Shown: positions 32,020-41,011 of the stretch, one piece after another
Position numbering within the stretch: position 1 is the first letter of the stretch
Layout: every line of letters starts with the position of its first letter
Notes under the pieces: model-generated
What the model was told of the DNA's origin: nothing
The model's input: only the letters and a program-made list of their open reading frames with translations
Databases searched by the model: none
Made by a program: the position numbers and the translations under genes
Source of the DNA: Planctomycetes bacterium syqfu
GTDB lineage: Bacteria; Planctomycetota; Phycisphaerae; Phycisphaerales; Phycisphaeraceae
Assembly (NCBI GenBank): GCA_020974905.1
Contig: CP087563.1
Span: forward strand, 5,704,001 to 5,768,000
Direction of reading: 5' to 3'
Length of the DNA stretch: 64,000 nt

Positions 32020-32994
32020 ATGAGTAAAGACTGGGCAAACGTTGATGACACGCAACTCCTCATGAGAATGCAGGGGGATGGAGATGTTGCACACGAAGCC
32101 TGCATTGAACTGTACCTGCGATATTTCAACGACCTCGTCGGACGACTGGAACGCATGAGCCCAAACTCACCACTTCAAATTCGCAAAGAGGTCGTGCAGC
32201 AGGTTTTTGAAGAACTATATGAGTTGAGGGATTATGATCCGACTGAAGAATCGGTTCTTTCACGCCTTGTCCATCCAGCACAAGAAAAGTTAGTCAAGTC
32301 ATTGCAAGATAGTCGCGACGATGCCAGATCATCACTGGGTTTGTTCAATCTATGCGAAAGCCAGTCAGGTGAAAAATCCAGTGAGTTGTTTACTCACATG
32401 TGGGCTTCAGAACAAGAAGGTGTCATGCACGAAGCCATTCAATACCTGCCTGAACAACAACGTATGGTGACTGAACTGGTTTGCTTTGGCGGTTACGATT
32501 TTGACAAAGTGGCTTTGTTGTTGAACAGTCCGGTGGAAACTGTCCGCAACAGCTTCAAGGCGGCATTGTCATCCATTGAGCCTGTTCTTGAAAATATGTT
32601 AAATGACTTTGAGTGTAGAGATTCAGATCACGCGATGGGCTCCGGCTGCGAAATATATCAAGATATGATGATTGATATGTTGTTCAATACTTCAGAACAT
32701 ATTAAACGAAGCGGTGATTTTTATATACACTCATATTCGTGTGAATACTGCCAGCAATCATTGCGTCACAAACAACATCTTGTAGAGCTACTCAAAAGAT
32801 TTGGTAAGTACAGTGACGATACCATCAGCTTGCTTGAGTCGCAGCATGAATTGATACCGGGATACTTGCGAAGATGCCACAATTCGAATGATCAGCAAGC
32901 AGAGCAGATTTCCATCGAAGACATTCATCAAGGGATTGAACAACTCAAAACCTTGATGATGCGAATAGACAGTCTCCGATCGCCTGGACAGTAA
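32020..32994 (+). CDS. Sigma-like factor fused to a zinc-finger domain
   Basis: 324 residues. The N-terminal ~190 residues follow the ECF sigma plan: region 2 'ACIELYLRYFNDLVGRLERM...RKEVVQQVFEELYELRDYD' and region 4 'LPEQQRMVTELVCFGGYDFDKVALLLNSPVETVRNSFKAAL'. The C-terminus has 'FYIHSYSCEYCQQSLRHKQHLVELLKRFG', an HxxxCxxC zinc finger like anti-sigma ZAS domains. A similar helix 'LLESQHELIPGYLR' also occurs in the FecR-type protein downstream. Sigma and anti-sigma modules in one chain suggest self-inhibition. The neighbouring ECF gene lies 166 bases away. Confidence 0.72.
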   Translation: MSKDWANVDDTQLLMRMQGDGDVAHEACIELYLRYFNDLVGRLERMSPNSPLQIRKEVVQQVFEELYELRDYDPTEESVLSRLVHPAQEKLVKSLQDSRDDARSSLGLFNLCESQSGEKSSELFTHMWASEQEGVMHEAIQYLPEQQRMVTELVCFGGYDFDKVALLLNSPVETVRNSFKAALSSIEPVLENMLNDFECRDSDHAMGSGCEIYQDMMIDMLFNTSEHIKRSGDFYIHSYSCEYCQQSLRHKQHLVELLKRFGKYSDDTISLLESQHELIPGYLRRCHNSNDQQAEQISIEDIHQGIEQLKTLMMRIDSLRSPGQ

Positions 32995-33160
32995 ATCAAT
33001 CGCTTTATAGTCGCGAAAATGCCGCAACCCAAGGTATACCCTCAGAAAATGTTAAAAATACCCTTCCGGATTTTGAGAGGGTGAGGTAAGATGCAAGTCC
33101 TTCCGATTGGTGCTTGATGCACCCGTCACGCATGTGACATTAACCTGAACGGGGGTTCCG

Positions 33161-33721
33161 GTGGCCGAGGGGCTGACATTTTCTGACGATGAGCAACTGC
33201 TTTGTGACCTGCGTGAAGGTGGCGAGACAGGTTGCAATGCACTTGCTCGTCTCTACAGGCAGAACCTTGCATTGTTGCACAGTTCACTGATGCGTCTGGA
33301 CAGTACGCTGACTCAGCATGATCGTGAAGATCTAGCTCAACAAGTCTTCGTGGAGTTCTGGCGTAACCGTAATGCATTCCGTGGCGAGTGTTCTGCTGCC
33401 CACTACCTTGTCCGGATTGCAGCCAATCTTCTGAGTAAACACCATCGAAGTGAATCACGCCGTTTGCATTTGGAGGCTGAGCGACCAACTGTATCCATCC
33501 TAGATGATGAGGTCGACATGCAAAGATGTGAAACATCAGAACTTGTTCACTTCGCGCTTGAGCAATTGCCACGTGCGCAACGAGAAGCAGTCCAACTGGT
33601 CTTCTTGCAGGATAAAACCATTGCCGAGGCAGCGGGAATGGTCGGCTGTTCATACAACGCATTACAAAAGCGACTGTGTGACGGTAAGCGTCTAATTGTA
33701 AATAAATTACAAAACCAATGA
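33161..33721 (+). CDS. ECF-family RNA polymerase sigma factor
   Basis: 186 residues from a GTG start; an ATG is not available in frame nearby. Region 2 is 'QNLALLHSSLMRLDSTLTQHDREDLAQQVFVEFWRNRNAFRGECSAAHYLVRIAANLL'; region 4 is 'LPRAQREAVQLVFLQDKTIAEAAGMVGCSYNALQKRLCDGKRL'. It would direct transcription of a specific regulon, very likely including the genes immediately downstream (FecR-type protein, DUF1573 protein). The zinc-finger FecR protein next to it is the likely anti-sigma factor. Confidence 0.9.
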   Translation: MAEGLTFSDDEQLLCDLREGGETGCNALARLYRQNLALLHSSLMRLDSTLTQHDREDLAQQVFVEFWRNRNAFRGECSAAHYLVRIAANLLSKHHRSESRRLHLEAERPTVSILDDEVDMQRCETSELVHFALEQLPRAQREAVQLVFLQDKTIAEAAGMVGCSYNALQKRLCDGKRLIVNKLQNQ

Positions 33722-33815
33722 GGTGTTGTGTTGTAGTGAGGTGTGAAGAATTTTCAAAAATATTTGATTTTGTCAGGCGTAATTTGGCATTTGGCGGGGA
33801 CTAGTTATGTAGAGG

Positions 33816-35819
33816 GTGCGAATTCTTGAGTGGTTCCCTCATTATCTGGAGAATGTCGTGGACTGTTTGCAGGCTGAAAATTTGGCCACACTAGTGCTGA
33901 TTGATGACCCCACAGTATCAGTTGCTGATCAGGTGGCGTTTGATCTTCATTTGCAAACCTGCACTTCATGCCGCGAAGCCTTTGCTGAAAGCCGCCGAGT
34001 CATGGAAATGGTTCGCGAGTACGGCAAGCTCAGTCCAGATACTGTGGAAATGCTCGAATCCCAAGGTTACGGTGTGGCAGATCACTTACGACCTGAATCC
34101 AGGGAAGAAATCACGCTAAGTGAGGATGAAATCGAATCCGGCCTTGCTAGTCTCATGGCTAAGATTGATGAAATAGAAGCTGAGTCAGTTTCAGAAACTG
34201 ATGAACCCGCTCCCATGTCGCTTGAAGATGGCGTCGCCGATCTACGACGTCGTGTAAACACGCTGGAAGCTCAACAGCATCATTGGCGGGAGCAATGGAT
34301 GGAAGAAGACCAAGGCGACACTTGGGATTCATTTGCACCTTGCTCCACAAATCACAAGAGTGGCCAAATAGACTTAACTAAAACACTTTCAGCCAAACGT
34401 ATAAGGCGTATCGCCGTTAGTCTGACGCTGGCTGCGTGCCTGGCAATGTTGGCTATGGTGTGGTTTGTTTATCGGCCAGTTCAGCTTACCACTCAATCCC
34501 TATCAATAGCGAAGCACAATCAAGCAACACTTGAGTTAATTACTGAAACAGGTCTGCAATCGATCAGCTTGGACACACCGATACACAGCCATGATGGCAT
34601 TATGGAACTCTTGCTGGGTAGTAAACACAAGGTAGTTCTCAACCGTAGTACAACAGTAACTGTAACAGCAAAATATCGTGGCAATGGTAAGAGTCCTCAA
34701 TGGCTAATTGATTTGCAATCTGGAGAATTGTACGCAGAGGTTGTACCTAATCTGCAAGGTGGTACTAAGTTTGCGATAAAAACACCAAATGCATTAGCAA
34801 CCATCACCGGTACTAAATTCAATATTCAAGTCCATGATCAAAAAACCGAGTTGACTCTGTTGCAGGGGAGTGTTCGCTTTGCTTCGCCTGATGACCGGCA
34901 CGCAGTAGATGTCACAACAAGCTACGCTTCAACTGTTACCGGTATTAACGCTCCTACCTTGCCACATCCAGTGGATGCAATGACCGCCGTCGCTTGGATA
35001 AAGCCCTCTGAAATTACTCTTGATCTGCCAGCTAACGCGGCCGGTACATTCGAGCCATTGACAGATGGACTTGGCAGTGACGCCTTTCTTCCGTTCACGC
35101 CCGACTACCGTACCTGGACCTATGATCGCTTTCGCGACAAGATGCGGCCGTGGTTTGCCGAACGATTCCCATGGGCAATGAAACTCGAAAAGGCGCTTAA
35201 CGAAAAACACGATATCGATGCGGATTATCTGGATGTACTGGTAATTTCCGGAGATGTTTGGCAATTCCACTATTCAGACACTTCATCTGATGTTGCGACT
35301 GTTTTCGATCCTATGACTGTAAATTATTTGGCCAAGTGGTATGGACTACATGAAGTTGATGGTTACAAGCTTGCAGAAAGTAAGGGTTTAGAATTTATTG
35401 AAACCGCAAGCGATTTTAGTGAAGAGATTCATCGCTGGCAGGTCAGCATATTGAGGCAGTTGGAAAAGCCGAATTCGACAGCATTACCCATGCCCAATAA
35501 GGTATTGGATTATCTCCAGATTACACGATCTGCAATTTATCTATGGATTGCTGAACATCCCGAAGAAGCTCAACTGCTTTGGGGAGATTTGCAGGTGATT
35601 GGTCATTTACCTCCGATTGGACCCGCAGAATCCGTATCAGATATTAAGGCAGGAATTGATTCGCAGCTTACTGCGTGCTACTCCTGTCAACTCTTCCTTT
35701 GGCATGCATTAGTACATTCAGACTCAATATTTTCTTGCCCAACAGGTAGTGATAATTACTGCCGTAAATTCAAAGATATGTTGTTGCCGTTAATTGGCGA
35801 GAAGGAGATGTTACCGTGA
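33816..35819 (+). CDS. FecR-type transmembrane anti-sigma regulator
   Basis: 667 residues, GTG start. Residues about 43-52 carry the ZAS motif 'HLQTCTSCREAF'. One membrane helix lies near residues 196-218 ('IAVSLTLAACLAMLAMVWFVY'). The outer part has a FecR domain: 'LQSGELYAEVVPNLQGGTKFAIKTPNALATITGTKFNIQV...TLLQGSVRF'. A further ~280 residues of unknown fold follow. It probably holds the ECF factor at the membrane and releases it on a signal sensed outside. It overlaps the DUF1573 gene by 4 bases. Confidence 0.85.
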   Translation: MRILEWFPHYLENVVDCLQAENLATLVLIDDPTVSVADQVAFDLHLQTCTSCREAFAESRRVMEMVREYGKLSPDTVEMLESQGYGVADHLRPESREEITLSEDEIESGLASLMAKIDEIEAESVSETDEPAPMSLEDGVADLRRRVNTLEAQQHHWREQWMEEDQGDTWDSFAPCSTNHKSGQIDLTKTLSAKRIRRIAVSLTLAACLAMLAMVWFVYRPVQLTTQSLSIAKHNQATLELITETGLQSISLDTPIHSHDGIMELLLGSKHKVVLNRSTTVTVTAKYRGNGKSPQWLIDLQSGELYAEVVPNLQGGTKFAIKTPNALATITGTKFNIQVHDQKTELTLLQGSVRFASPDDRHAVDVTTSYASTVTGINAPTLPHPVDAMTAVAWIKPSEITLDLPANAAGTFEPLTDGLGSDAFLPFTPDYRTWTYDRFRDKMRPWFAERFPWAMKLEKALNEKHDIDADYLDVLVISGDVWQFHYSDTSSDVATVFDPMTVNYLAKWYGLHEVDGYKLAESKGLEFIETASDFSEEIHRWQVSILRQLEKPNSTALPMPNKVLDYLQITRSAIYLWIAEHPEEAQLLWGDLQVIGHLPPIGPAESVSDIKAGIDSQLTACYSCQLFLWHALVHSDSIFSCPTGSDNYCRKFKDMLLPLIGEKEMLP

Positions 35820-38008
35820 GACGACATTCCAATTTGGTATGTAACAGGAATTGGTATTCCATAGCGATTTGTATCGCAATGATAGGCTTGGCATGGCCAA
35901 TGACAACTGCGCGTGGGGCTGGTTCTGATGCCGATCTGTCTTCCATCATTTCTGCTATTGCTATTAATGAAGGACGAATTCAGACTCTGGAAGTGCATCA
36001 GACTGAGTATTTGTTGTACGATGCACCTGAAGGCGATCCCGTCCAGCGGAAATTCACTTTCCAGGAATCAGGACAGTCATATCACCTGAAGGTTGAATAT
36101 CCAGGTATGGCTTATCCTCCGCCACCCAATACGTCTTCATTTACTCGACCATATGTTCCATTGGAAGTGGTTTCGGATGGAACAAAGTTAAGTGTTCTAT
36201 TTCCCAAAAGTCGACAGGCGTTGATTCTGAATGCGGAAGATCGAAATACGATGTCTTTGCAGTCACTCCCCATTACGAGTATACGGCCTTGGGGGGATAT
36301 GGATACTCGTCGCTTTTCTGAATATCTGACTTCAATCTCTGGGAATCCCGCTTATCAGGTGAGCATTGTACCTTCCGAAGATCTAGTGACATTGAAAGTC
36401 ACCCATGCTGATCGTGATCGCCAGCTCATTATGGAACTTGATCCGAATCGAAGTTTTTCACCTCTGCGGTTGGCCTCATACGAAAAGAATGGAGCGCTTG
36501 CCCACGAACGGCAATTTTCAGATTATCAACTAATCGATTCTGTGTGGATCGCTACGGTTGTTGATGAAACCCACAACAGTAAAAATTCCAGCGAAAAACT
36601 AACCCGGCAGTCGCGGCTGGAGTCAGCTCAGATCAATTCTGGACTTTCTCCCGGGACATTCGACATGAAATTCCCAGACATGACGCGGGTGGTTGATCGC
36701 ATAAAAAACGTCAAATGGGAGGTACCTATGTTGACGGAGTTGAGTAACCGCGAAATTGCAGCAATCGATAGCATGCCAGCAGTGGAGGTAGATAAACAAC
36801 CGGAAATAGCACCAGACAACACCAAGCAAGATGTATCTATATTACCGGAAACTGCAAAACCGACATCACCATCTATTGCCGATCATAATCCATGGATTAT
36901 GTATGTTGGAATCGGAGGGCTAATCGTATTAATTGCTGTGGCTGTTATTTTCAAACGTTGGCGCAGAACAGAACGGGGCCAGCATTTGAGGACCGCTGGT
37001 TTAGTGATCATGACATTGACCGGATTCGCCTGTGTGATATGGGCATCGCAAAGATATTGGTATGACAGGCCGATTATTGGTGTTGGACATACGGAAATCC
37101 AATTGGGTGTTATTGATTCTCATGCAGTCGTTTTACACCAAATTCAAATTAGGAACCATGGAAACCAGCCATTGGTTATTCAAGAGGTTAAAAGGGCATG
37201 CGGATGTATGGATATTTCGATTGACAATCGTACCATCCTGCCTGGAACGTTTGCCACAGTCAACGTGGAGTATCATCCCACCGCCAACATATCCCAAGAG
37301 GTGGATCAATCATTGCTCATCATTTCAAATGATGAAGCGCATTCACCTACACAAATAAGATTCCGAGGAAAGACCGTTGTAGGCCTGCGCGTGGAACCGA
37401 CGGAGATGCATGTGGGACCGGTTCGGCGAGGCAGCAGTACCCAGGCCACGATTCGTATCTTAAATGGGAATAACACCAAAGTGGCGTCACCATCACTGGG
37501 AGCCATCGTGGCGCCTGGCGTAAGTATCATAAAGTCGGAACCGATCACTGAATCAGATGGCCAGATAGGTCAATCTATTACCGTGTCAATCAGTCCGCCT
37601 GATCAATTGGGTGGGTGGAAGAAGGAACTTCGTATTCCCACAGGCGTCAAGTCTGCGCCCAATGTGAATGTTGTGGTTCATGGATTGACCAATGAGCAAG
37701 TCAATTTGCGGCCAGGGATTGCATTGCTGACTAAGGATGGGGTGAATGTCGCAGTAATACACCTTAACGGTTTGCCATTCTCAAAATTTCAGGATCGGTT
37801 CCTGAAAGTTGAGCCCGCCGATGCGCTGACAACTGAGTGGATTGCCGACCTTGACGATCCGCACTCCTCAATTTTGAAGTTACGCACAGGAAAACGCGAT
37901 GTGCCCACGAACGGATTATCGGGGAATGTTTATGTGGGCAGCCCAGTGGCGGCAGTGATCCCGTTTAAGGTCACGGATACATCGGAAAGGAAAGGAGGAA
38001 ATGACTGA
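35816..38008 (+). CDS. DUF1573 membrane protein
   Basis: 730 residues, GTG start overlapping the FecR-type stop. The N-terminus has a hydrophobic signal-like segment ('YSIAICIAMIGLAWPMTTARG'). Residues ~40-300 resemble LolA/outer-membrane-lipoprotein-sorting-like beta structures. Two membrane helices lie at about 359-380 and 390-411. After them is a DUF1573 Ig-like domain ('IQIRNHGNQPLVIQEVKRACGCMDISIDNRTILPG', 'SLLIISNDEAHSPTQIRFRGK') with the CGC motif common in Planctomycetota. Probably an envelope protein controlled by the ECF/FecR pair. Confidence 0.8.
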   Translation: MRRHSNLVCNRNWYSIAICIAMIGLAWPMTTARGAGSDADLSSIISAIAINEGRIQTLEVHQTEYLLYDAPEGDPVQRKFTFQESGQSYHLKVEYPGMAYPPPPNTSSFTRPYVPLEVVSDGTKLSVLFPKSRQALILNAEDRNTMSLQSLPITSIRPWGDMDTRRFSEYLTSISGNPAYQVSIVPSEDLVTLKVTHADRDRQLIMELDPNRSFSPLRLASYEKNGALAHERQFSDYQLIDSVWIATVVDETHNSKNSSEKLTRQSRLESAQINSGLSPGTFDMKFPDMTRVVDRIKNVKWEVPMLTELSNREIAAIDSMPAVEVDKQPEIAPDNTKQDVSILPETAKPTSPSIADHNPWIMYVGIGGLIVLIAVAVIFKRWRRTERGQHLRTAGLVIMTLTGFACVIWASQRYWYDRPIIGVGHTEIQLGVIDSHAVVLHQIQIRNHGNQPLVIQEVKRACGCMDISIDNRTILPGTFATVNVEYHPTANISQEVDQSLLIISNDEAHSPTQIRFRGKTVVGLRVEPTEMHVGPVRRGSSTQATIRILNGNNTKVASPSLGAIVAPGVSIIKSEPITESDGQIGQSITVSISPPDQLGGWKKELRIPTGVKSAPNVNVVVHGLTNEQVNLRPGIALLTKDGVNVAVIHLNGLPFSKFQDRFLKVEPADALTTEWIADLDDPHSSILKLRTGKRDVPTNGLSGNVYVGSPVAAVIPFKVTDTSERKGGND

Positions 38009-38076
38009 ATACATGCAAGTAATGCGGACGTCTTTGTAATATACGAATTGAATTGATGAGATATTGGAGAAGAATC

Positions 38077-38472
38077 ATGAAAAAACGATTTAAACCGTTA
38101 GTGAATTTGTTTACCATAATGACAGTTGTAGGCATGTTTGTACTGGCTTTTTCACAGTCGCTCAAGGCAGATGGCGAACCCTGTGAATCATGCGGATGGG
38201 ACAACCTCCCGGATGCGTGCAAATTACCCTCAGGTTGCGTACTTTTACCTAATGGGATCCAATCTGCTCAGTATTTGCAAGGAGGTAAAGATGGCGATGG
38301 ATGTAATGGCGCCTACAGCAGCAGTTTTGACTATACATGTGAGCCAAACAATTTAAAAGTGTGTGGCATTAAGAAGACATTCTCCACCACCGACTGTACA
38401 TGGGAGGTTGGAGTCGATGATCCTCCATATGATGAATTTGAGTTTGGACCTTCTTGCTGGACTCACCCGTGA
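38077..38472 (+). CDS. Cysteine-rich exported protein
   Basis: 131 residues from ATG 38077, which has TTGGAGAAG upstream. A signal peptide ('KKRFKPLVNLFTIMTVVGMFVLAFSQSLKA') is followed by a mature part with nine cysteines ('EPCESCGWDNLPDACKLPSGC', 'DGCNGAY', 'YTCEPNN', 'KVCGIKK', 'TDCTWEV', 'PSCWTHP'). An odd number suggests four disulfides plus one free or inter-chain bond. No family recognised. It lies in the sigma-regulated cluster and is followed by a terminator. Confidence 0.7.
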   Translation: MKKRFKPLVNLFTIMTVVGMFVLAFSQSLKADGEPCESCGWDNLPDACKLPSGCVLLPNGIQSAQYLQGGKDGDGCNGAYSSSFDYTCEPNNLKVCGIKKTFSTTDCTWEVGVDDPPYDEFEFGPSCWTHP

Positions 38473-38482
38473 TGTGACAATC

Positions 38483-38519
38483 GCCATCGGCTCTTAATTG
38501 GGCCGAATGGCTTTTATTT
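38483..38519 (+). terminator. Rho-independent terminator
   Basis: GCCATCGGC and GCCGAATGGC pair with one bulged base around TCTTAATTGG, followed by TTTTATTTG. It closes the regulatory/envelope gene set. Confidence 0.8.
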
Positions 38520-38537
38520 GATTTGATATACAGGGAT

Positions 38538-40922
38538 ATGCCGATGTCACACAGCTATTGCATTAATGTGTCAATGCGGTCCGTGAGTATCGTTTGGACG
38601 GCTTTGTTCTTGCTATTAGTGCAGGTGCATGCTCTCTATGCCAATCCTTTTAATCTTAATCCGTATAGCGACAGGACTGGTGATACATATTTGGTTCAAG
38701 GAGAGGACTATGGATATGGCAACCTTTCGGATCAGTGGTTGCTTTCGCGTTGGTCATGGCTTCACTACTGGGAATCAAGGCGATTTGAATACCTGTCTGG
38801 GGCGGAGTCGGTTCCAGCCCAGGTGGCTGGGAATGAGTCGGCAGTAGTACTCAAAGGGCCTAACGAGGAGCTTCGGGCATCCGCCGTGGCTGTGTTGCGC
38901 AATGCGTTGCAGGACAACCGGCCGCGGGCGCTACGTTCAGCAGCAACCTTGGCGCTGGGGAAGATCGCGGATTCTGAAGCAGGTGAATGCCTGGTCGAGT
39001 TGACCCATGACAAGAAGCAGCAAATCCGTGAATTGGCATGGTTGGGCTTGGGATTGCAGGATGCGGGAGCGGGGCGAACGCGCATGATGAACCCCGGCAT
39101 GTTAAAGGAGCCCGAGACGGTGGCCTGGATTGCGGGAGCGGGATTGATGAAGGACCCGCCCGATGAAGTCATGAAGCTCCTGTTCGAACTGGTGCAGCAG
39201 GACAAGTCCATTGATGTTTCCCGGATGGCGTTGTGGGCGTTACGTCAGCAGTTGCCACCGGGGGATGCATCGCGGGAAACGCTGTCGAAACTGGCAAGAT
39301 ATATCATGCTTCGATCGCAGGACACCCTGATGGTTGGTGAAGCGATGCAATTACTTGGCGCCTGCCGCGACGATGAGAGCATATTGAAGTTACGGCAGAT
39401 TTATACCCGTCCTAAGCAGGGATGCTTGCCAAGTTCCAAGTTCATTTGGAAACGAGGACATCCGCGGCCCGGTGCAGTGGTATTTACTGGTTACTATGAG
39501 GAACTTGCCGGATTGCGTAGTGCCGCTGCTTTGGCTTTGAGTCAATACGAACTGCCCGAGAGGCATCCCGATGGTAGGGCGGCTCGCAAGGCATTGCGAA
39601 GTCTGTTTGACAACCCGCCCCGCATTGGCTCGGTCAGTGATTTGACTAAAAAATCACAGCGTGGTAAGGAGGGCTGGCCGTCGAATGGTGTTGTTTCCTT
39701 CGAGATTCGCTTCGCGGTGTTGGGATTGGGGCGGATCGGTTATGCCAGTGATGCTCGCATCATCATTCAGGAATTGCGGGCTAAAACTCTAGACAATCCT
39801 ATCGGCATCCCATTTGACAGCACTTATTTCCAGCGGCGAAGTTATGCGGCTTTGGGGCTTGGCTATTATCTGCAACGAAACAATGGCCAGGACGTGCCTA
39901 AGGACACGCAGGATGAGATTGACGAGGCGCTCAAGGCATTGGTGGAAGTCGGTTCGGATCCGAACGAGCCGGACAATCTGAGGGCTGCTTGCCTGCTGGC
40001 GTTGGGCATGTCAGGAAGCGCAGACCGTAAGGAAGAAGTACGCACCATACTGCGAGCCACGCCACTCAGAGATCGATTGGTAATCGCGTTTGGTGCAATG
40101 GCGTTGGCGATGTTGCACACCGATGCACAGGAAGTGATCGGATTGGTGGAGCCGATGCTCCAGACGCAACCGGTTGCATCGTTGAACCTTGATGACCTGC
40201 TTTCACGGCGATTCAAGAAAACGATTGGCCTGAAGAAACTGGTACAGTTTCAGGCGATGATTCGGGCGTTGACGATGGTGAACAATCCGGATGCGGTGGA
40301 CTTGATGCGATCGCACTTTGGGCGTGAAACATGGGCCAGTATGGAGATCGTACGGGGAATGCGGCAGTGCCATGCGTATGATCTTGCCGCTCCACTGACA
40401 CAGATGATTCAACAATATCTGGATACCCCCGACACGCCGTTGCCGGATAACGCGGATGCGAACACTGATAAAGCAGATGTGAGCACCGATGAGATGGATG
40501 CGAATACCGATAAGAAAGTCAAGCAACCCATCAAGACGATTCGGTTGCGATCAGCTGTGATCGCGGTGTGGTGCCTGGGTGAATTGTTACGAGGGGATAG
40601 CGAAGATCGCTTGGGCAGGCGGATGTTGGGGGACTGCAATTACACGCTACCCTTTTCCCCACGGGCCTTGACCCGAGAGCAGGACCGGACGGTGTCGCAT
40701 GTTGGATTCGAACTTGATTATGATGGAATGAACACTTATTTATTGCCGGTGATTCCGCCGCATTGGAATATGTGGACTCCTAAGATAGATCCGTTCTATC
40801 ACACCAAGGCGATGTTTAATCGCTTCCGATGCTACGCTGATCCGCTGCTTTTTGAGATGTACATTCCCCTTTGGGCTCAAAAACCATCCCGGGCAGGCTT
40901 TGTGGCTTATTGGCGATTTTAG
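38538..40922 (+). CDS. Exported HEAT-repeat protein
   Basis: 794 residues from ATG 38538 (CAGGGAT upstream); another ATG is two codons later. A signal peptide ('MRSVSIVWTALFLLLVQVHALYA') is followed by many HEAT-type repeats ('RSAATLALGKIADSEAGECLVELTHDKKQQIRELAWLGLG', 'GLRSAAALALSQYEL', 'RAACLLALGMSGSADRKEEVRTIL'). Near residue 635 is an acidic tandem insert 'DANTDKADVSTDEMDANTDK'. It could be a periplasmic scaffold. It stands alone between two terminated clusters and directly before the secretion operon. Confidence 0.8.
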   Translation: MPMSHSYCINVSMRSVSIVWTALFLLLVQVHALYANPFNLNPYSDRTGDTYLVQGEDYGYGNLSDQWLLSRWSWLHYWESRRFEYLSGAESVPAQVAGNESAVVLKGPNEELRASAVAVLRNALQDNRPRALRSAATLALGKIADSEAGECLVELTHDKKQQIRELAWLGLGLQDAGAGRTRMMNPGMLKEPETVAWIAGAGLMKDPPDEVMKLLFELVQQDKSIDVSRMALWALRQQLPPGDASRETLSKLARYIMLRSQDTLMVGEAMQLLGACRDDESILKLRQIYTRPKQGCLPSSKFIWKRGHPRPGAVVFTGYYEELAGLRSAAALALSQYELPERHPDGRAARKALRSLFDNPPRIGSVSDLTKKSQRGKEGWPSNGVVSFEIRFAVLGLGRIGYASDARIIIQELRAKTLDNPIGIPFDSTYFQRRSYAALGLGYYLQRNNGQDVPKDTQDEIDEALKALVEVGSDPNEPDNLRAACLLALGMSGSADRKEEVRTILRATPLRDRLVIAFGAMALAMLHTDAQEVIGLVEPMLQTQPVASLNLDDLLSRRFKKTIGLKKLVQFQAMIRALTMVNNPDAVDLMRSHFGRETWASMEIVRGMRQCHAYDLAAPLTQMIQQYLDTPDTPLPDNADANTDKADVSTDEMDANTDKKVKQPIKTIRLRSAVIAVWCLGELLRGDSEDRLGRRMLGDCNYTLPFSPRALTREQDRTVSHVGFELDYDGMNTYLLPVIPPHWNMWTPKIDPFYHTKAMFNRFRCYADPLLFEMYIPLWAQKPSRAGFVAYWRF
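40445..40515 (+). repeat. Short tandem repeat inside the HEAT gene
   Basis: Three imperfect copies of a roughly 24- to 30-base unit encode the Asp-Ala-Asn-Thr-Asp-Lys type motif. Such units expand or contract by slippage. Confidence 0.6.
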
Positions 40923-41011
40923 GAGTTTATATGATGGTTGAAGAAGCTATGGTCTAAAGTAGTTTTCTTTCGGTTGCTTGACGTATTGACTGTTCACCTG
41001 TAAAGCCCGAC

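Noticed and set aside
33040-33160. Possible riboswitch upstream of the ECF sigma gene
   Set aside because: A short ACCCT/AGGGT stem is visible but no known riboswitch core could be recognised.
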